Assembly (NCBI GenBank): GCA_009760885.1
Contig: CM019713.1
Span: 9,637,274 to 9,701,273, forward strand
Direction: 5' to 3'
Length of the DNA stretch: 64,000 bases
Source of the DNA: Achatina immaculata
Taxonomy: Eukaryota; Mollusca; Gastropoda; Stylommatophora; Achatinidae
Part shown: piece after piece, positions 55,801 to 62,973 of the stretch
How positions within the stretch are numbered: the stretch's first letter is position 1
Layout of the letters: each line of letters begins with the position of its first letter
Position numbers and translations under genes: made by a program
The notes under the pieces: generated by a model
Databases searched by the model: none
What the model was told of the DNA's origin: nothing
What the model saw: only the letters and a program-made list of their open reading frames with translations

Positions 55801-58800
55801 TGCCTCAAGAAAATACTCGGTATAAAGTGGAACGAATTTAAGAACATCACAGAGATAAGACAGATGAGCAAACAACAACCTGTCTCATGGGTGATCAGAA
55901 AAAGAAGATTGACATATGTCAGTCATGTGATGAGAAGAAACAGTGAGAGAATCCCAAAACAAGCTATCAGGTGGAGCACAACAGGCCGAAGAAAAAGAGG
56001 TTGACCATGTACAACACTAAAGAAGACATTGTTAAGAGAAGCCAGTTTGGTAGCCATAAAATCTATTGATGCATTTGAAGAGTGTAAACTTGAGGATATA
56101 TGCTCCGGGAATGTGCAGTATGGGCATGGCTTGACAACCAGACCGGTCCACAGAGTGTGCAGCATGGGGATAGCTTGACAACCAGACTGGACCACAGAGT
56201 GTGCAGCATGGGCATGGCTTGAAAACCAGACCAGACCACAGAATGCAGCATGGGCATGGCTTGACAACCAGACTGGACCACAGAGTGTTCAGCATGGGCA
56301 TGGCTTAACAACCAGACCAGACCACAGAGTGTGTAGCATGGGCATGGCTTGACAACCAGACCGGACCACAGAGTGTGCAGCATGGGCATGGCTTGACAGC
56401 CAGACCGGACCACAGAGTGTGTAGCATGGGCATGGCTTGACAGCCAGACCGGACCACAGAGTGTGCAGCATGGGCATGGCTTGACAGCCAGACTGGGCCA
56501 CAGGGTCCGGACCACAGCCATACTTCTGCCATGCAAAAAAAATACAGAAGCCAGTTATGAACTTTATTCATGCAGTTGGTGTCTAGATTTAGCATGATTT
56601 GGTACAGGAAAGAAGACTCAGAAGACAACACTTATGGTAATTGTTAAGGTAGCCCTGTCGTGTCATAGAGACACCTAAGGAGTATGTTGTTAGTGTCTGT
56701 GTGTTCCTTGACCTGTTGACGTGCTAGAGGGCGATGTGATCAGCATTATGTCAGACCATCAGCTCCAAAAAAGAGCCAGGTACTCATTTCTGCAGTTGGC
56801 AGCTGGGGCACCTCCAGCTGTATTTGATTCAGTGCCTTTTGCACAAATGAGTATTACTAACAACTTTGCTGCTTAGTGCCCATCACCATAAGGCATTGAT
56901 CCAAAAGGCCAAACACAGTGTGCCAGGTGCCTCTGTCTTGTCGTCATTTGAGGAGGCTAAATCAGTGATAAAAATACTATACAAAAATAAATGAAAGTAC
57001 ACCCTGCCCCACCAGAAAAATGATGGCCGTAGCTCCACACCAGTCACAGGAGACTGGGATACCACCACTTCAACAGGATGAAGACTGGCCCGACTGACGT
57101 GTGGCACTGGTAAGATGATGGATGAATATATTCCGCAGGAGTGCACAGCATACAAGATTCCAAGTACTTAAATGTTACATCGAGCCAATTTTGTTTTATG
57201 GGTGTGAAGCATGGTCTATGAATAAGAGAGTACAGCGAGAAATGGAGGCTATGGAGATGTGGTTTATAAGAAGGATGTTGAAGGCACCATGGGCAGCCAG
57301 GAAAACCAGTGAAGTCTTAAGAGAGGCTGGAGTTAAAAAGCAAGTTACAGCAAAGATCAGGCTGACAAGTGAGATTTATAGGACATTTCCTGAGAAGAGG
57401 AAAATTTGAACACCCTGTAGCAAGTGGAAAAACTGAGGGAAAAAGAGACAGAGGAAGACAGAAGTTATTGGATGGGCTGTCAGTGTGGCTAGGAAGAAAG
57501 TCACCGGCAGATCTCATAGTCAGCACAGAAGATAGGGAACTGTGGAGAGAAATGATTGCCCGCGCCATGTAGCATGGCACTTAGATTTTACCACAACATA
57601 CAAGGGACAGAGAAAATAGATGTGGCCAATGCCTGTTATTAATTCAAGAGAATCTTTATTGGGATGTATAGCCAGGATAGCTAATGAGCAGTGTTTGAGA
57701 CAAGCTAACGAGAAACGTAGTATAATAACAAAGATAAAGAAAAGGCAGTCAACATTCTTGAGGCATGTAATGAGAAAAGAGAAACTGGAAAACATCATAA
57801 CAGTGGGCAAAATTGAAGGCCAAGAGAATGACTGAGGGAACAGATGTTAAAAGGTCTGACACCGTGGCACGGAAGGATATCAGCAGCAGAGTTACTTATA
57901 AGTGTCAAGAACCAAGATTTGTGGAGGAGTGCGACTTCCCACATCACCTGGCATGGCACGTAATGATGATGATACCAATTCCAGCTGACCAATAATTACT
58001 TCAAAGTATACAGGTTAATGTCTGAGAATGATCAAAGGTGAAAAAAAAAGTAGACAAAGAAGAAGAGGAAGAAATCTTCAGTCAGGTGTTATTATAACGT
58101 CAGGGTACTTGGAAGGTGGATCAGGTGTTATTATAGTGTCAGAGTACTTAAAGGTGGATCAGGTGTTATTACAGTGTCAGGGTACTTAAAGGTGGATCAG
58201 GTGTTATTACAGTGTCAGGGTACTTAAAGGTGGATCAGGTGTTATTACAGTGTCAGGGTACTTAAAGGTGGATCAGGTGTTATTACAGTGTGAGGGTACT
58301 TAAAGGTGGATCAGGTGTTATTACAGTGTCAGGGTACTTAAAGGTGGATCAGGTGTTATTACAGTGTCAGGGTACTTAAAGGTGGATCAGGTGTTATTAC
58401 AGTGTCAGGGTACTTAAAGGTGGATCAGGTGTTATGCTGTTCAGTTTTCTAAACTCCATCATCATAACTTCCTGTCTTGTTGATATTGGTTTTTGTCCTT
58501 TTATCCAGCTGATTGTATCCAGAGTGGTTGTTTTGTCTTGTATGTGTCAATGTTATTATTTTGAGACCAGAGAATTTGGAAATGCCCCTCCCTCCCCCCC
58601 TTTCCCATGATCACTGTTGATAATCTGACATTAGCTTCATAGTATCGGGACAGTTTATTTTATCTTTTCTGTCTGTCGTGATTTTTATCATAATACATAT
58701 TTTTATCATAATACATATTTTTATCATAATACATATTTTTATCATAATACATATTTTTATCATAATACATATTTTTATCATAATACATATTTTTATCATA

Positions 58801-59715
58801 ATACATATTTTTATCATAATACATATTTTTATCATAATACATATTTTTATCATAATACATATTTTTATCATAATACATATTTTTATCATAATACATATTT
58901 TTATCATAATACATATTTTTATCATAATACATATTTTTATCATAATACATATTTTTATCATAATACATATTTTTATCATAATACATATTTTTATCATAAT
59001 ACATATTTTTTATAATACATATTTTTATCATAATATTTTTATCATAATACATATTTTTATCATAATACATATTTTTATCATAATACATATTTTTATCATA
59101 ATACTATTTTTATCATAATACATATTTTTATCATAATACATATTTTTATCATAATACATATTTTTATCATAATACATATTTTTATCATATACATATTTTT
59201 ATCATAATACATATTTTTATCATAATAATATTTTTATCATAATACATATTTTTATCATAATACATATTTTTATCATAATACATATTTTTATCATAATACA
59301 TATTTTTATCATAATACATATTTTTATCATAATACATATTTTTATCATAATACATATTTTTATCATAATACATATTTTTATCATAATACATATTTTTATC
59401 ATAATACATATTTTTATCATAATACATATTTTTATCATAATACATATTTTTATCATAATACATATTTTTATCATAATACATATTTTTATCATAATACATA
59501 TTTTTATCATAATACATATTTTTATCATAATACATATTTTTATCATAATACATATTTTTATCATAATACATATTTTTATCATAATACATATTTTTATCAA
59601 TTTTTTCTCTTTTTTTTTTTTTTGCTTTCCAGGATAAACATTGGTTGGTGGAGCAGGCCATTACTCCAATGCCAAATGATACAATTACTGGAATTGACAA
59701 CAGATTTAGGAACAG
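27062..59715 (+). CDS. GNS: N-acetylglucosamine-6-sulfatase (glucosamine (N-acetyl)-6-sulfatase), 5' seven exons; continues past the window
   Basis: Lysosomal sulfatase that removes 6-O-sulfate from N-acetylglucosamine residues of heparan and keratan sulfate. Exons: 27062-27205, 34375-34434, 40399-40602, 44882-44947, 46943-47041, 54144-54314, 59633-59715. Exons 1-6 are in phase 0; exon 7 ends in phase 2. The joined frame, about 275 residues, has a hydrophobic signal peptide, the metal-ligand motif [11 protein letters not shown], the formylglycine motif [10 protein letters not shown] (CxPxR), [40 protein letters not shown] and [12 protein letters not shown]. All are landmarks of GNS, which is about 550 residues in human. 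The 3' half is not in the window. Introns are 2-7 kb and full of nested transposons. There is no frame break in any exon. Confidence 0.95.
27206..27679. other. GNS intron 1, proximal part
   Basis: Non-coding. No repeat family was recognised until the family E element begins. Confidence 0.5.
27680..28653 (+). mobile_element. Family E RT element, 5' portion (decayed)
   Basis: Translation [39 protein letters not shown] (27805-27860), [10 protein letters not shown] (catalytic FADD, about 27990-28020) and, after many stops, [38 protein letters not shown]. It is interrupted at 28653 by a family A insertion and resumes at 30322. Confidence 0.8.
28645..30330 (-). mobile_element. Family A RTE insertion (1.67 kb) with 9-bp TSD, inside family E
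   Basis: The element is 28654-30321, minus strand. The direct repeat GCAGGAGAT is at 28645-28653 and 30322-30330. The minus strand carries [94 protein letters not shown] and the C-terminal region. It ends in the GGATATAAGATATAAGAT tail. Stops and frameshifts are scattered through it. It lies in GNS intron 1. Confidence 0.9.
30322..30520 (+). mobile_element. Family E element, 3' portion after the A insertion
   Basis: When 28654-30330 is removed, the frame [10 protein letters not shown] continues as [26 protein letters not shown], a sensible end of an RT-element protein. So both parts belong to one older element. Confidence 0.7.
30605..31485. mobile_element. Penelope-like element with inverted terminal modules
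   Basis: 30615-30720 (minus) and 31270-31435 (plus) carry the same terminal module (TATACATTTT, CTAGTTTATAC, TTAAGTAATAAAGC, GGCTCA..CCRAAA) in opposite orientation. Between them, 30720-30860 is a degraded copy of the GIY-YIG endonuclease C-terminus ([17 protein letters not shown]). The non-coding region 30880-31260 is the same as 42100-42418. Penelope-like elements are known for terminal repeats in direct or inverted order. Confidence 0.8.
31500..33320 (+). mobile_element. Family A RTE, 1.8 kb copy in GNS intron 1
   Basis: Plus-strand motifs in order: [43 protein letters not shown], a decayed [30 protein letters not shown] (32389), [15 protein letters not shown] (catalytic FADD near 32520), [17 protein letters not shown] and [12 protein letters not shown]. 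The C-terminal stretch follows, to about 33320 (CATTTAGCAACATGAGAAGGATGTAAGATG). Stops and a roughly 100-base gap near 32240 make it inactive. Confidence 0.9.
33321..33859. other. GNS intron 1, no feature
   Basis: Non-coding. A short plus frame at 33346-33561 has no recognisable motif. Confidence 0.45.
33860..34260 (-). repeat. Dispersed repeat F, minus copy
   Basis: Shares the F blocks (AGGAGATGTGCAATATTTCTTTAGCAGACTCCACTACC, CTTCTGTGGGTACCAATGGAGAAGTGG, read on minus) with the copies at 39740 and 46045. Confidence 0.75.
34375..34434 (+). CDS. GNS: GNS exon 2
   Basis: 60 nt, phase 0 both ends, encoding [20 protein letters not shown]. The acceptor is TCTTCACAG and the donor is GTAAGT. It corresponds to the KTxxLIxxxGMTF helix before the active-site motif in GNS proteins. 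Confidence 0.93.
34445..34862 (-). mobile_element. Family A 3' fragment starting 10 bases from GNS exon 2
   Basis: Minus-strand family A terminus (GTGACATTTAATGGCACAGG..) at 34445. It extends to the ESWKTTKE region near 34840. It begins only about 10 bases after the exon 2 donor. Confidence 0.85.
34863..35177. other. GNS intron 2, no feature
   Basis: AT-rich non-coding sequence with T runs. Confidence 0.45.
36209..38331 (+). mobile_element. Element N copy 1 (5'-truncated), inserted in mariner; 12-bp TSD
   Basis: N occupies 36221-38319, of which 37449-38246 is a later B insertion. The perfect duplication TCTCCCTGCGAT is at 36209-36220 and 38320-38331. It has internal alpha modules (about 108 bp, 36470-36950) and beta modules (about 88 bp with CACCTCTCAC..GAGGTTTTCCRGTGAGAAAGTCC, 37060-37330). 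The 3' end is GTAGAAGCGAACGAAGAAGAAG. No coding capacity. Confidence 0.92.
37437..38258 (-). mobile_element. Family B RTE, 798-bp insertion in element N; 12-bp TSD
   Basis: The element is 37449-38246, minus. The duplication TCACGAGAACCA is at 37437-37448 and 38247-38258. It encodes an uninterrupted RT tail: [19 protein letters not shown] (catalytic YADD), [53 protein letters not shown] and a stop just before the tail. The open frame of about 260 codons makes this the best-preserved B copy here and a recent insertion. Confidence 0.93.
38600..38728. other. GNS intron 2, no feature
   Basis: Short AT-rich spacer between mariner and a SINE. Confidence 0.4.
38729..38992 (+). mobile_element. tRNA-derived SINE
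   Basis: tRNA-like head GCCCTGGTTGGCTGA (A-box-like) with B box GGTTCAAATCC at 38776-38786. Then the shared body (GCCCCGGGGTTCACCCAGCC, CAGGCGTGACACTGACCACG) and the end GGCATGGAAACAGGAATTTT. It is the best-preserved of three copies. Confidence 0.85.
38993..39739. other. GNS intron 2, no gene; C tracts
   Basis: C tracts at 39103-39117 and 39491-39503 and a T tract at 39609-39623. No coding or family signal. Confidence 0.5.
39740..40060 (-). repeat. Dispersed repeat F, minus copy
   Basis: Contains the F blocks, with a 27-base C tract at 39901-39927 embedded where other copies have the ATTGCACACC-type sequence. The longest minus frame ([23 protein letters not shown]) is not kept in other copies. 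Confidence 0.75.
40399..40602 (+). CDS. GNS: GNS exon 3 (catalytic formylglycine exon)
   Basis: 204 nt, 68 codons, phase 0. It begins [15 protein letters not shown]. The first Cys of LCCPSR is the residue converted to formylglycine in the CxPxR sulfatase motif. It also carries N-glycosylation-type NNS and NCS sequons and ends [10 protein letters not shown]. The acceptor is CTTTTCCAG and the donor is GTATGT. Confidence 0.96.
40690..40834. repeat. (CTA/CTG)n microsatellite
   Basis: Trinucleotide array about 145 bases long, starting about 90 bases downstream of GNS exon 3. The long Leu, Thr, Val or Ser runs read here in various frames are artefacts. Confidence 0.95.
40838..42418. mobile_element. 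Penelope-like element forming a large imperfect palindrome
   Basis: The left arm (about 41075-41590, minus-sense) and right arm (about 41900-42418, plus-sense) are the same sequence inverted. Examples are TTCTGGTAACAGCCATCAAAC near 41960 and its complement near 41510-41530. The left side also keeps the 235-bp terminal module 40838-41074. The centre, 41591-41900, carries the rest of the endonuclease frame. Head-to-head or inverted partial copies are characteristic of Penelope-like elements. Confidence 0.85.
41600..42090 (+). pseudogene. Penelope-like GIY-YIG endonuclease domain (C-terminal fragment)
   Basis: Plus frame 41689-42090: [32 protein letters not shown] (the linker motif before the endonuclease in Penelope-like proteins) and [21 protein letters not shown] (GIY-YIG core with the Arg). 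Then [19 protein letters not shown] and [25 protein letters not shown] (with the Glu). RT is absent. The call is from motif order. Confidence 0.75.
42419..42720 (-). mobile_element. Family G 3' fragment, minus copy
   Basis: Minus strand matches 1690-2000: [27 protein letters not shown], then GCATTTGTGGAAAACCC..GGCACTTAAGGCTCAG and a (GA)n tail at 42419-42428. It truncates the right arm of the Penelope-like palindrome. Confidence 0.85.
42740..42952. repeat. (CTACTGCTACTGTTA)n-type tandem repeat
   Basis: Trinucleotide-based array with a higher-order period of about 30 bases (CTACTGCTACTGTTACTGCT type). Confidence 0.9.
42953..43129. repeat. Pyrimidine-rich (CTT)n tract
   Basis: CTTCTT/CTCCTC-rich stretch at about 43001-43125 between two tandem or mobile blocks. 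Confidence 0.75.
43130..43715 (+). mobile_element. Family B RTE 3' fragment with (GAAT)n tail
   Basis: [49 protein letters not shown], then frame breaks near 43350-43430, and [45 protein letters not shown]. It ends GGGACATGCAAATGAGTGAATG with (GAAT)n to 43715. Confidence 0.9.
43716..44140 (+). mobile_element. Family D RTE-like 3' fragment
   Basis: [73 protein letters not shown] and [12 protein letters not shown], with stops and frame changes. Related to 22500-22870. Confidence 0.8.
44141..44555. other. GNS intron 3, no feature
   Basis: Non-coding, A-rich near 44450. Confidence 0.45.
44558..44857. repeat. 30-bp minisatellite, 10 units, next to GNS exon 4
   Basis: Unit TTTCCATTATAAATTGGCAG + TAGCTAAATC repeated ten times in register, with single-base variants. 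It ends 24 bases before GNS exon 4 and leaves only a short pyrimidine tract. Confidence 0.96.
44882..44947 (+). CDS. GNS: GNS exon 4
   Basis: 66 nt, phase 0: [20 protein letters not shown], matching the GGLxHVPxGW segment of GNS. The acceptor is CCTTTCAG and the donor is GTAAGT. Confidence 0.94.
45100..45297. repeat. 27-bp tandem repeat, about 6-7 units
   Basis: Unit AAAACTAAAGAACTTCTATT + GACTCTG. The last two units carry an 11-12-base expansion, GGGAACAAATTG. Confidence 0.9.
45298..46044. other. GNS intron 4, no gene
   Basis: A plus frame at 45568-45786 has no recognisable motif. Otherwise unremarkable. Confidence 0.45.
46045..46390 (-). repeat. Dispersed repeat F, minus copy
   Basis: Contains all main F blocks, from AACTGCGAGCTGGTGTTC (46380 side) through GGTTATGGCAGCTATTTTTTC and GTGTGCAATGCTGC to GGATAGGTGGGACAAGG. 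About 345 bases, the fullest copy. Confidence 0.8.
46580..46650 (+). mobile_element. Family A 3' scrap
   Basis: About 65 bases, GTCAGTTTAGTAGGAATAAC ATCCCTTGATGAGGTTGAAA, corresponding to the (L)[10 protein letters not shown] coding region of family A. Confidence 0.65.
46943..47041 (+). CDS. GNS: GNS exon 5
   Basis: 99 nt, phase 0: [31 protein letters not shown]. The acceptor is ATCTTTCAG and the donor is GTGGGT. Choosing this donor keeps the frame and gives the same spacing as human GNS (YLTDVL to the next conserved NFL/DFL). Confidence 0.92.
47042..47579. other. GNS intron 5, proximal part, no feature
   Basis: AT-rich. No family recognised. Confidence 0.45.
47580..47700. repeat. Short imperfect direct repeats (GTCATGTGATGTCACATGAG)
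   Basis: Two copies of GTCATGTGATGTCACATGAG plus AAGAGTTGCATCA-type blocks within 120 bases. Confidence 0.7.
47701..48040. other. GC-richer unrecognised segment
   Basis: About 290 bases that are GC-richer than the surroundings, with open frames on both strands (for example minus 47668-48009, containing [24 protein letters not shown]). The product is not recognised. It may be part of another repeat or a TE untranslated region. Confidence 0.35.
49577..50977 (+). mobile_element. Element N copy 2, full length (1375 bp), 13-bp TSD
   Basis: The element is 49590-50964; perfect duplication ATATCCATTGTAT at 49577-49589 and 50965-50977. Starts GGTTCTAAGGACTGCAAACG and ends GTAGAAGTGAACGAAG(AAG)n. Layout: unique 5' region (49590-49780); modules opening with GCTGCCGTGCGTGGAG and alpha modules with CTCTAGAGG..CCCATACTGG..CACTAG (49780-50355); then three beta modules of about 88 bp (50460-50720; CACCTCTCACCCGGCGG..GAGGTTTTCCGGTGAGAAAG). 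The last part (50830-50920) is a hairpin-rich block of GTGGTCC/GGACCAC words. There is no open frame with a recognisable domain. Confidence 0.94.
51015..52526 (+). mobile_element. Element N copy 3, full length (1488 bp), 12-bp TSD
   Basis: The element is 51027-52514; duplication CATATAGACATA at 51015-51026 and 52515-52526. Nearly identical to copy 2, with only scattered substitutions, except for one additional alpha module of about 113 bp near 51611-51723. Same 5' terminus GGTTCTAAGG. It is inserted only 49 bases beyond the right TSD of copy 2, in the same orientation and the same host element. Confidence 0.94.
53396..54143. other. GNS intron 5, distal part
   Basis: Non-coding, with a (GA)n run at 53956-53973 and T runs at 54069-54108. 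No gene. Confidence 0.5.
54144..54314 (+). CDS. GNS: GNS exon 6
   Basis: 171 nt, 57 codons, phase 0: [52 protein letters not shown]. It matches the PFFMMxATPAPHSPWxxAPQY and NFNIHG region of GNS. One position of the usual PAPHSP reads PACHSP. The acceptor is TATCTCAG and the donor is GTTAGA. Confidence 0.95.
54345..54547. repeat. 40-bp tandem repeat, about 5 units, next to GNS exon 6
   Basis: Unit TAGCCTTAGTTCTGTGATGT + ATTATACATGATTCCAATTT, starting about 30 bases after the exon 6 donor. Confidence 0.93.
54661..54832. repeat. (ATCC)n / (GTCC)n microsatellite
   Basis: About 170 bases of tetranucleotides: ATCC for about 110 bases, then GTCC, then ACCC/ATCC. Long frames reading IHPSIHPS or DGWMDGWM are artefacts. 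Confidence 0.97.
54833..55553. other. GNS intron 6, no gene
   Basis: Unremarkable AT-rich intronic DNA. A trace of the F motif (tcacctcttcgtgatgctcc) is near 55142. Confidence 0.45.
55554..56090 (+). mobile_element. Family A 3' fragment
   Basis: [86 protein letters not shown] and RKRG. It stops near the SIDAFEE region. Decayed, and with no 3' tail. Confidence 0.85.
56100..56515. repeat. 44-bp minisatellite, about 9-10 units
   Basis: Unit AGTGTGCAGCATGGGCATGG + CTTGACAACCAGACCGGACCACAG with few variants. Minus-strand frames through it ([11 protein letters not shown] and similar) are repeat artefacts. Confidence 0.96.
56516..57129. other. GNS intron 6, no gene
   Basis: About 50 bases at 56708-56755 are related to 13447-13495 (old dispersed repeat). 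Otherwise nothing recognised. Confidence 0.45.
57130..57600 (+). mobile_element. Family C-like RTE 3' fragment
   Basis: [48 protein letters not shown], then after a frame change [40 protein letters not shown] and a stop. It has no (ATG)n tail of its own. Confidence 0.85.
57620..57985 (+). mobile_element. Second family C-like RTE 3' fragment with (ATG)n tail
   Basis: [51 protein letters not shown], decayed downstream, ending CATGGCACGTAATGATGATGATACC at about 57950-57975. Confidence 0.8.
58080..58437. repeat. 38-bp minisatellite, about 9 units
   Basis: Unit AAGGTGGATCAGGTGTTATT + ACAGTGTCAGGGTACTTA, the middle units nearly identical. Confidence 0.96.
58681..59600. repeat. 18-bp satellite-like array, about 50 units, ending at GNS exon 7
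   Basis: Unit ATCATAATACATATTTTT for about 920 bases, with a few shortened units near 59010-59040, 59100, 59188 and 59225. It ends 32 bases before exon 7. Frames through it (YYDKNM, MIKICI, FIIIHI) are artefacts. Confidence 0.97.
59633..59715 (+). CDS. GNS: GNS exon 7
   Basis: 83 nt, starting phase 0 and ending phase 2: [27 protein letters not shown](R). It corresponds to NKHWLIRQAKTPM..LDNAFRKR of human GNS. A strong T-rich tract and TTTCCAG form the acceptor; the donor is GTAGAA. The next exon (WQTLLSVDDLV type) was not found before 64000. Confidence 0.93.
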
Positions 59716-60169
59716 GTAGAACTGATCAGATTGTTTTGTTGTTAATCTCTTTCATGTTATACAGGGTGTTCCAAAATTTCCTTTACACTTTGTGGAAGAC
59801 ACTGTACAAATACATCTACGTGTAGAATTAATTAATTCATTAGCATGTCCCTTGCGGAACTTTGCCTCCCTAACAGCTCTCTTGTAGGTCTCTCAGTTGT
59901 AAGCAATATGCCCTGCTGCTTATGCATCCATTCACAAATCATCAACAATGTCTTGTTGCCATCTTCACCTTGGTCTTCCTCTCTTTCTTTTTCCCATTAT
60001 GTACCCTTCCACTACTGTTATCTCCAAGCTCTCAGGACTTTTAATATGTCCAGAATACTTAAGTTTTCTCTGTTTAATCTTGTGTACAAGTTTTCTCTGT
60101 TTAATCTTGTATACTAACCAGCCTTCTTCAAAGTTAAATTTTTGTAGCACAGTTATATTTGCTCTTTTT

Positions 60170-61805
60170 TTGTGTCCATGTCTTCTTCTTCTCTGTTCGT
60201 TTCTACCACCAAGACCGCCCTGTGATCCTACTGAATTTATCCCTTTGGTTCTCTATAGGTCCTGTGGCACCCCGTGTGGTCCCCAAAAGGACCACACAAG
60301 ATCCCCAAGAGGACCACAAGAGGTTCAGAGTATCGCAGAGTATTCTTGGTGGGTTTTAGAAGCGGGATTGCGTGACATCATGGTTTTCGTTGCACCAGTT
60401 TGATCTAGAGTTGGACTTTCTCACTGGAAAACCTTGGTGTGTTTTGGATATGAGTATATCCCCGCTGGGTGAGAGGTGGTAGCCCATCCGGGCTATGTAT
60501 AAAATAGGAAAAAGTAGGAGCACCTTTATTACTTAACGATTACAAAGTTGTGACATTTCGGCGTGAGCCTTAATCATACAAAAACATACAGGACGAAGAA
60601 ATAGAGAGAGGAGATAAAGTATAGATTCACATGAATACTATAAAAAAAAATACTAAAAAAAAAAATTTCTTTTAAGGTACTTAGCTGTAAATTGTAAGGT
60701 GTGACTTGTCCGGGCTAGAGTTAGACTTTCTCACCGGAAAACCTCAACGTGTTTTGAGATACCCGTGTATCACCACTGGGTAAGAGGTGGTTGCCCCTCA
60801 ATTCCGGCGTTGGACTTTCTCACCGGAAAACCTCAGTGTGATTAGTATACGCATACATCCCCGCTGGGTGAGAGGTGGTTGCCTATCTAGACTGCCCTGG
60901 TCCAGTGTCTCTGACTTCAGCATTTTGTGGTCGTGGCCGCTACCCTTCCTAGTTGTGACCAGGATGGAGCTTTTGTCCAGGAGGACATATCCTCGCCACT
61001 AGTGACTTCCACCCCTGGGTTGGGCCAGTTTAGGCTTATTATCCCAGTAAGGGTGTGTTTGGGACATGACCGACCTCTAGAGCAGAGATACCTTGACATG
61101 CGTAGCCATCAAGTTTCACCCCTGGTGTGAGCCAGTTTAGGTGTATTTCACCAGTATGGGTTTATTTCGGATGTGACCGACCTCTAGAGCAGAGGCGCCG
61201 TGATATGGGTAGCTCTCGCCGCGATACTACTGGACTTTATCCTTTCCAGCACCGTTTTACATCAGCAACCCTGATTACTTTTCCACATTTTCTTCCTTGG
61301 CCGGAAGGAGCTTCACTCCATGTGCAGCATCCAAAGAATCTCGCCAGCAGTGTCTTAAGGGTTAAGACAGTTCAGGCATTTCACCCGATATGATTGCACT
61401 TAGGACGTGGCCGACCCCCAGACCAGAAGTGCCATGATTTGACTACTGTTTACTTCGCTTATTCCTTTCTTTCACCTTTTTCACAGTGGTGCCGTACAGC
61501 AACCCCATTTGCACCTTTCCTCATTGGCCGGGAGGAACCCACTCCACACATGACAGCTGAAGAATCTCGCCAGCAGCGGTAGATGAGTTACCAAACATGA
61601 CTCTCATCTACCTGAATTGTCTGGTTTTCAGAAGCCAGATTTTCACCTTCGCCCCATCTCCTGTCAGTTTAAACAGTTCTGGCACAAGAAGGCCAGGAGC
61701 TGGACTTGACTGTCAGAGGCTATTTGAGACGCACGCCATTGGAGTGGAGAGCATATCCTCCACCCCACCTCTGGCAATAACAGTCCTTAGAACCTTGTGT
61801 CCATG
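60170..61805 (-). mobile_element. Element N copy 4, minus strand, with nested PLE piece; 11-bp TSD
   Basis: The element is 60181-61794, including a 213-bp Penelope-like insertion. The tail (CTTCTTCTTCT..) is at 60181. Beta modules lie near 60405-60490 and 60715-60890, and alpha modules at 61000-61460. The exact 5' terminus is complementary to GGTTCTAAGG at 61785-61794. TSD TTGTGTCCATG. It is more diverged than copies 2 and 3. Confidence 0.92.
60487..60717 (-). mobile_element. Penelope-like terminal piece inserted in element N; 9-bp TSD
   Basis: The 213-bp insert, 60496-60708, carries the terminal module of the Penelope-like family. The direct repeat TCCGGGCTA is at 60487-60495 and 60709-60717. 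Confidence 0.88.
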
Positions 61806-61990
61806 ATATTTGAAGGACTTACATCCAAAGGCACCTATATTTGTGTCAGCTGTTTCATTAGATGTCCAGGTATCACAGGCATACTACATGGAGAAAGTAT
61901 GTGCTGTTTTGTTAGAGAAATTATCATTGTTTTAGACATACCTTACAGGGACTCTCTTGCAGTGCTTCTTGAAAGCAGGGTGTCATAACA

Positions 61991-62973
61991 GCCTAATGAC
62001 AGGGGCAGGGATCAGTTTGAACCAAAGCACACTGAGAGCTCTGCCTTTGCAGCAACCCTAAGAAATTCTCATCCTCTTGTGTATTCTCAGTACACAAGGA
62101 GAGCAGTGACATTCATCTGCCATCATCATTTATCATAACCACAGTCACTCACTCCTCTAGCATTATTTACAATACTGAGAATGAATGAGAAAAAATAAAA
62201 CAAAAATGTGTGCCTCATTTCTTTTCAAGACAATCTCTTCCTGGGGTCAGTTTGAGTTCTTAAGTTCCTGCACAGAGGGCTGTTTGGCAGCTTGCGTTCT
62301 GGAGTTTCGAGACCATTTTGGAGTGTGCAGAGTGAGATTTTTACTAAAGAGGTCAAAAGACAAAAATGGAAATGGCCGGGTGACACACTACGAATGGAAA
62401 AAAAAAACAAAAAACAAGGCATCGCTATACCTCCTTGACTTGGACACTTCATGGAAGGAAAAGAAGGGCAGGCCATTAGGAACACTGAGACTTTTTTTTT
62501 TAGTTTTAGGAAAAACTAAAGGAAGTGAATAAGACATGGTTTGAGGCATTCTGACTTGCTCAAGACAGGATTGGCTGGGGAACCTTCGATGGTGCCTTAT
62601 GCTCCAGTGGGAGTACAGGCAGCCTTTAGTTTGTGTAGACAGACTTATGCTCTGTGATGTGTATTTGAAATTTGAACTTGATTTACACGAAAGTAAATTA
62701 ATATGTGAGAAATTTATATGTAATTTTTTTTGTCTTTATTGTTGTTTTATATATCCTGGCCAGTGGTGCATTATCAGTTAGACTGAACACATATGACCCA
62801 GGGAGCTCGGAAGGGCATGGCACCCAGTGTCAAGAAAAAAAAACCTCCGCAAATATTGTTATTTTATAAATACCATAAGAGGAGATGAATGATTTTAGGT
62901 CAGAGAGAACAGGAACCTTTACTAAATTTAGCCTAGAGACCTAAAAAAAAAAAAAGGTAAAGATAGTCCCATA
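61991..62973. other. GNS intron 7, no gene recognised
   Basis: The plus frame 62185-62532 and its minus shadow show no recognisable domain, and no splice-supported GNS exon is visible. Confidence 0.5.

Larger units (their letters stand above)
59833..61990 (-). mobile_element. Family B RTE fragment, split by element N copy 4
   Basis: Parts 59833-60180 and 61795-61990. Part 1: the 3' end (GGGACATGCTAATGAATTAATT tail) and KRKRGRPR..; it includes a local 30-base duplication (AGTTTTCTCTGTTTAATCTTGT) near 60061-60115. Part 2 continues with the HKINAF.. region (tttgaaggacttacatccaaaggc). The 11-bp TTGTGTCCATG at 60170-60180 and 61795-61805 flanks the N insertion. Confidence 0.88.

Noticed and set aside
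56063..56536. 157-codon minus-strand frame with SSHAHA/KPCPC repeats
   Set aside because: It is a reading of the 44-bp minisatellite; the repeated Cys/His pattern is a by-product, not a zinc-binding protein.
58611..59700. Long open frames (126-171 codons) on both strands
   Set aside because: They are translations of an 18-bp tandem repeat whose unit length is a multiple of three, so all frames stay open. Not genes.
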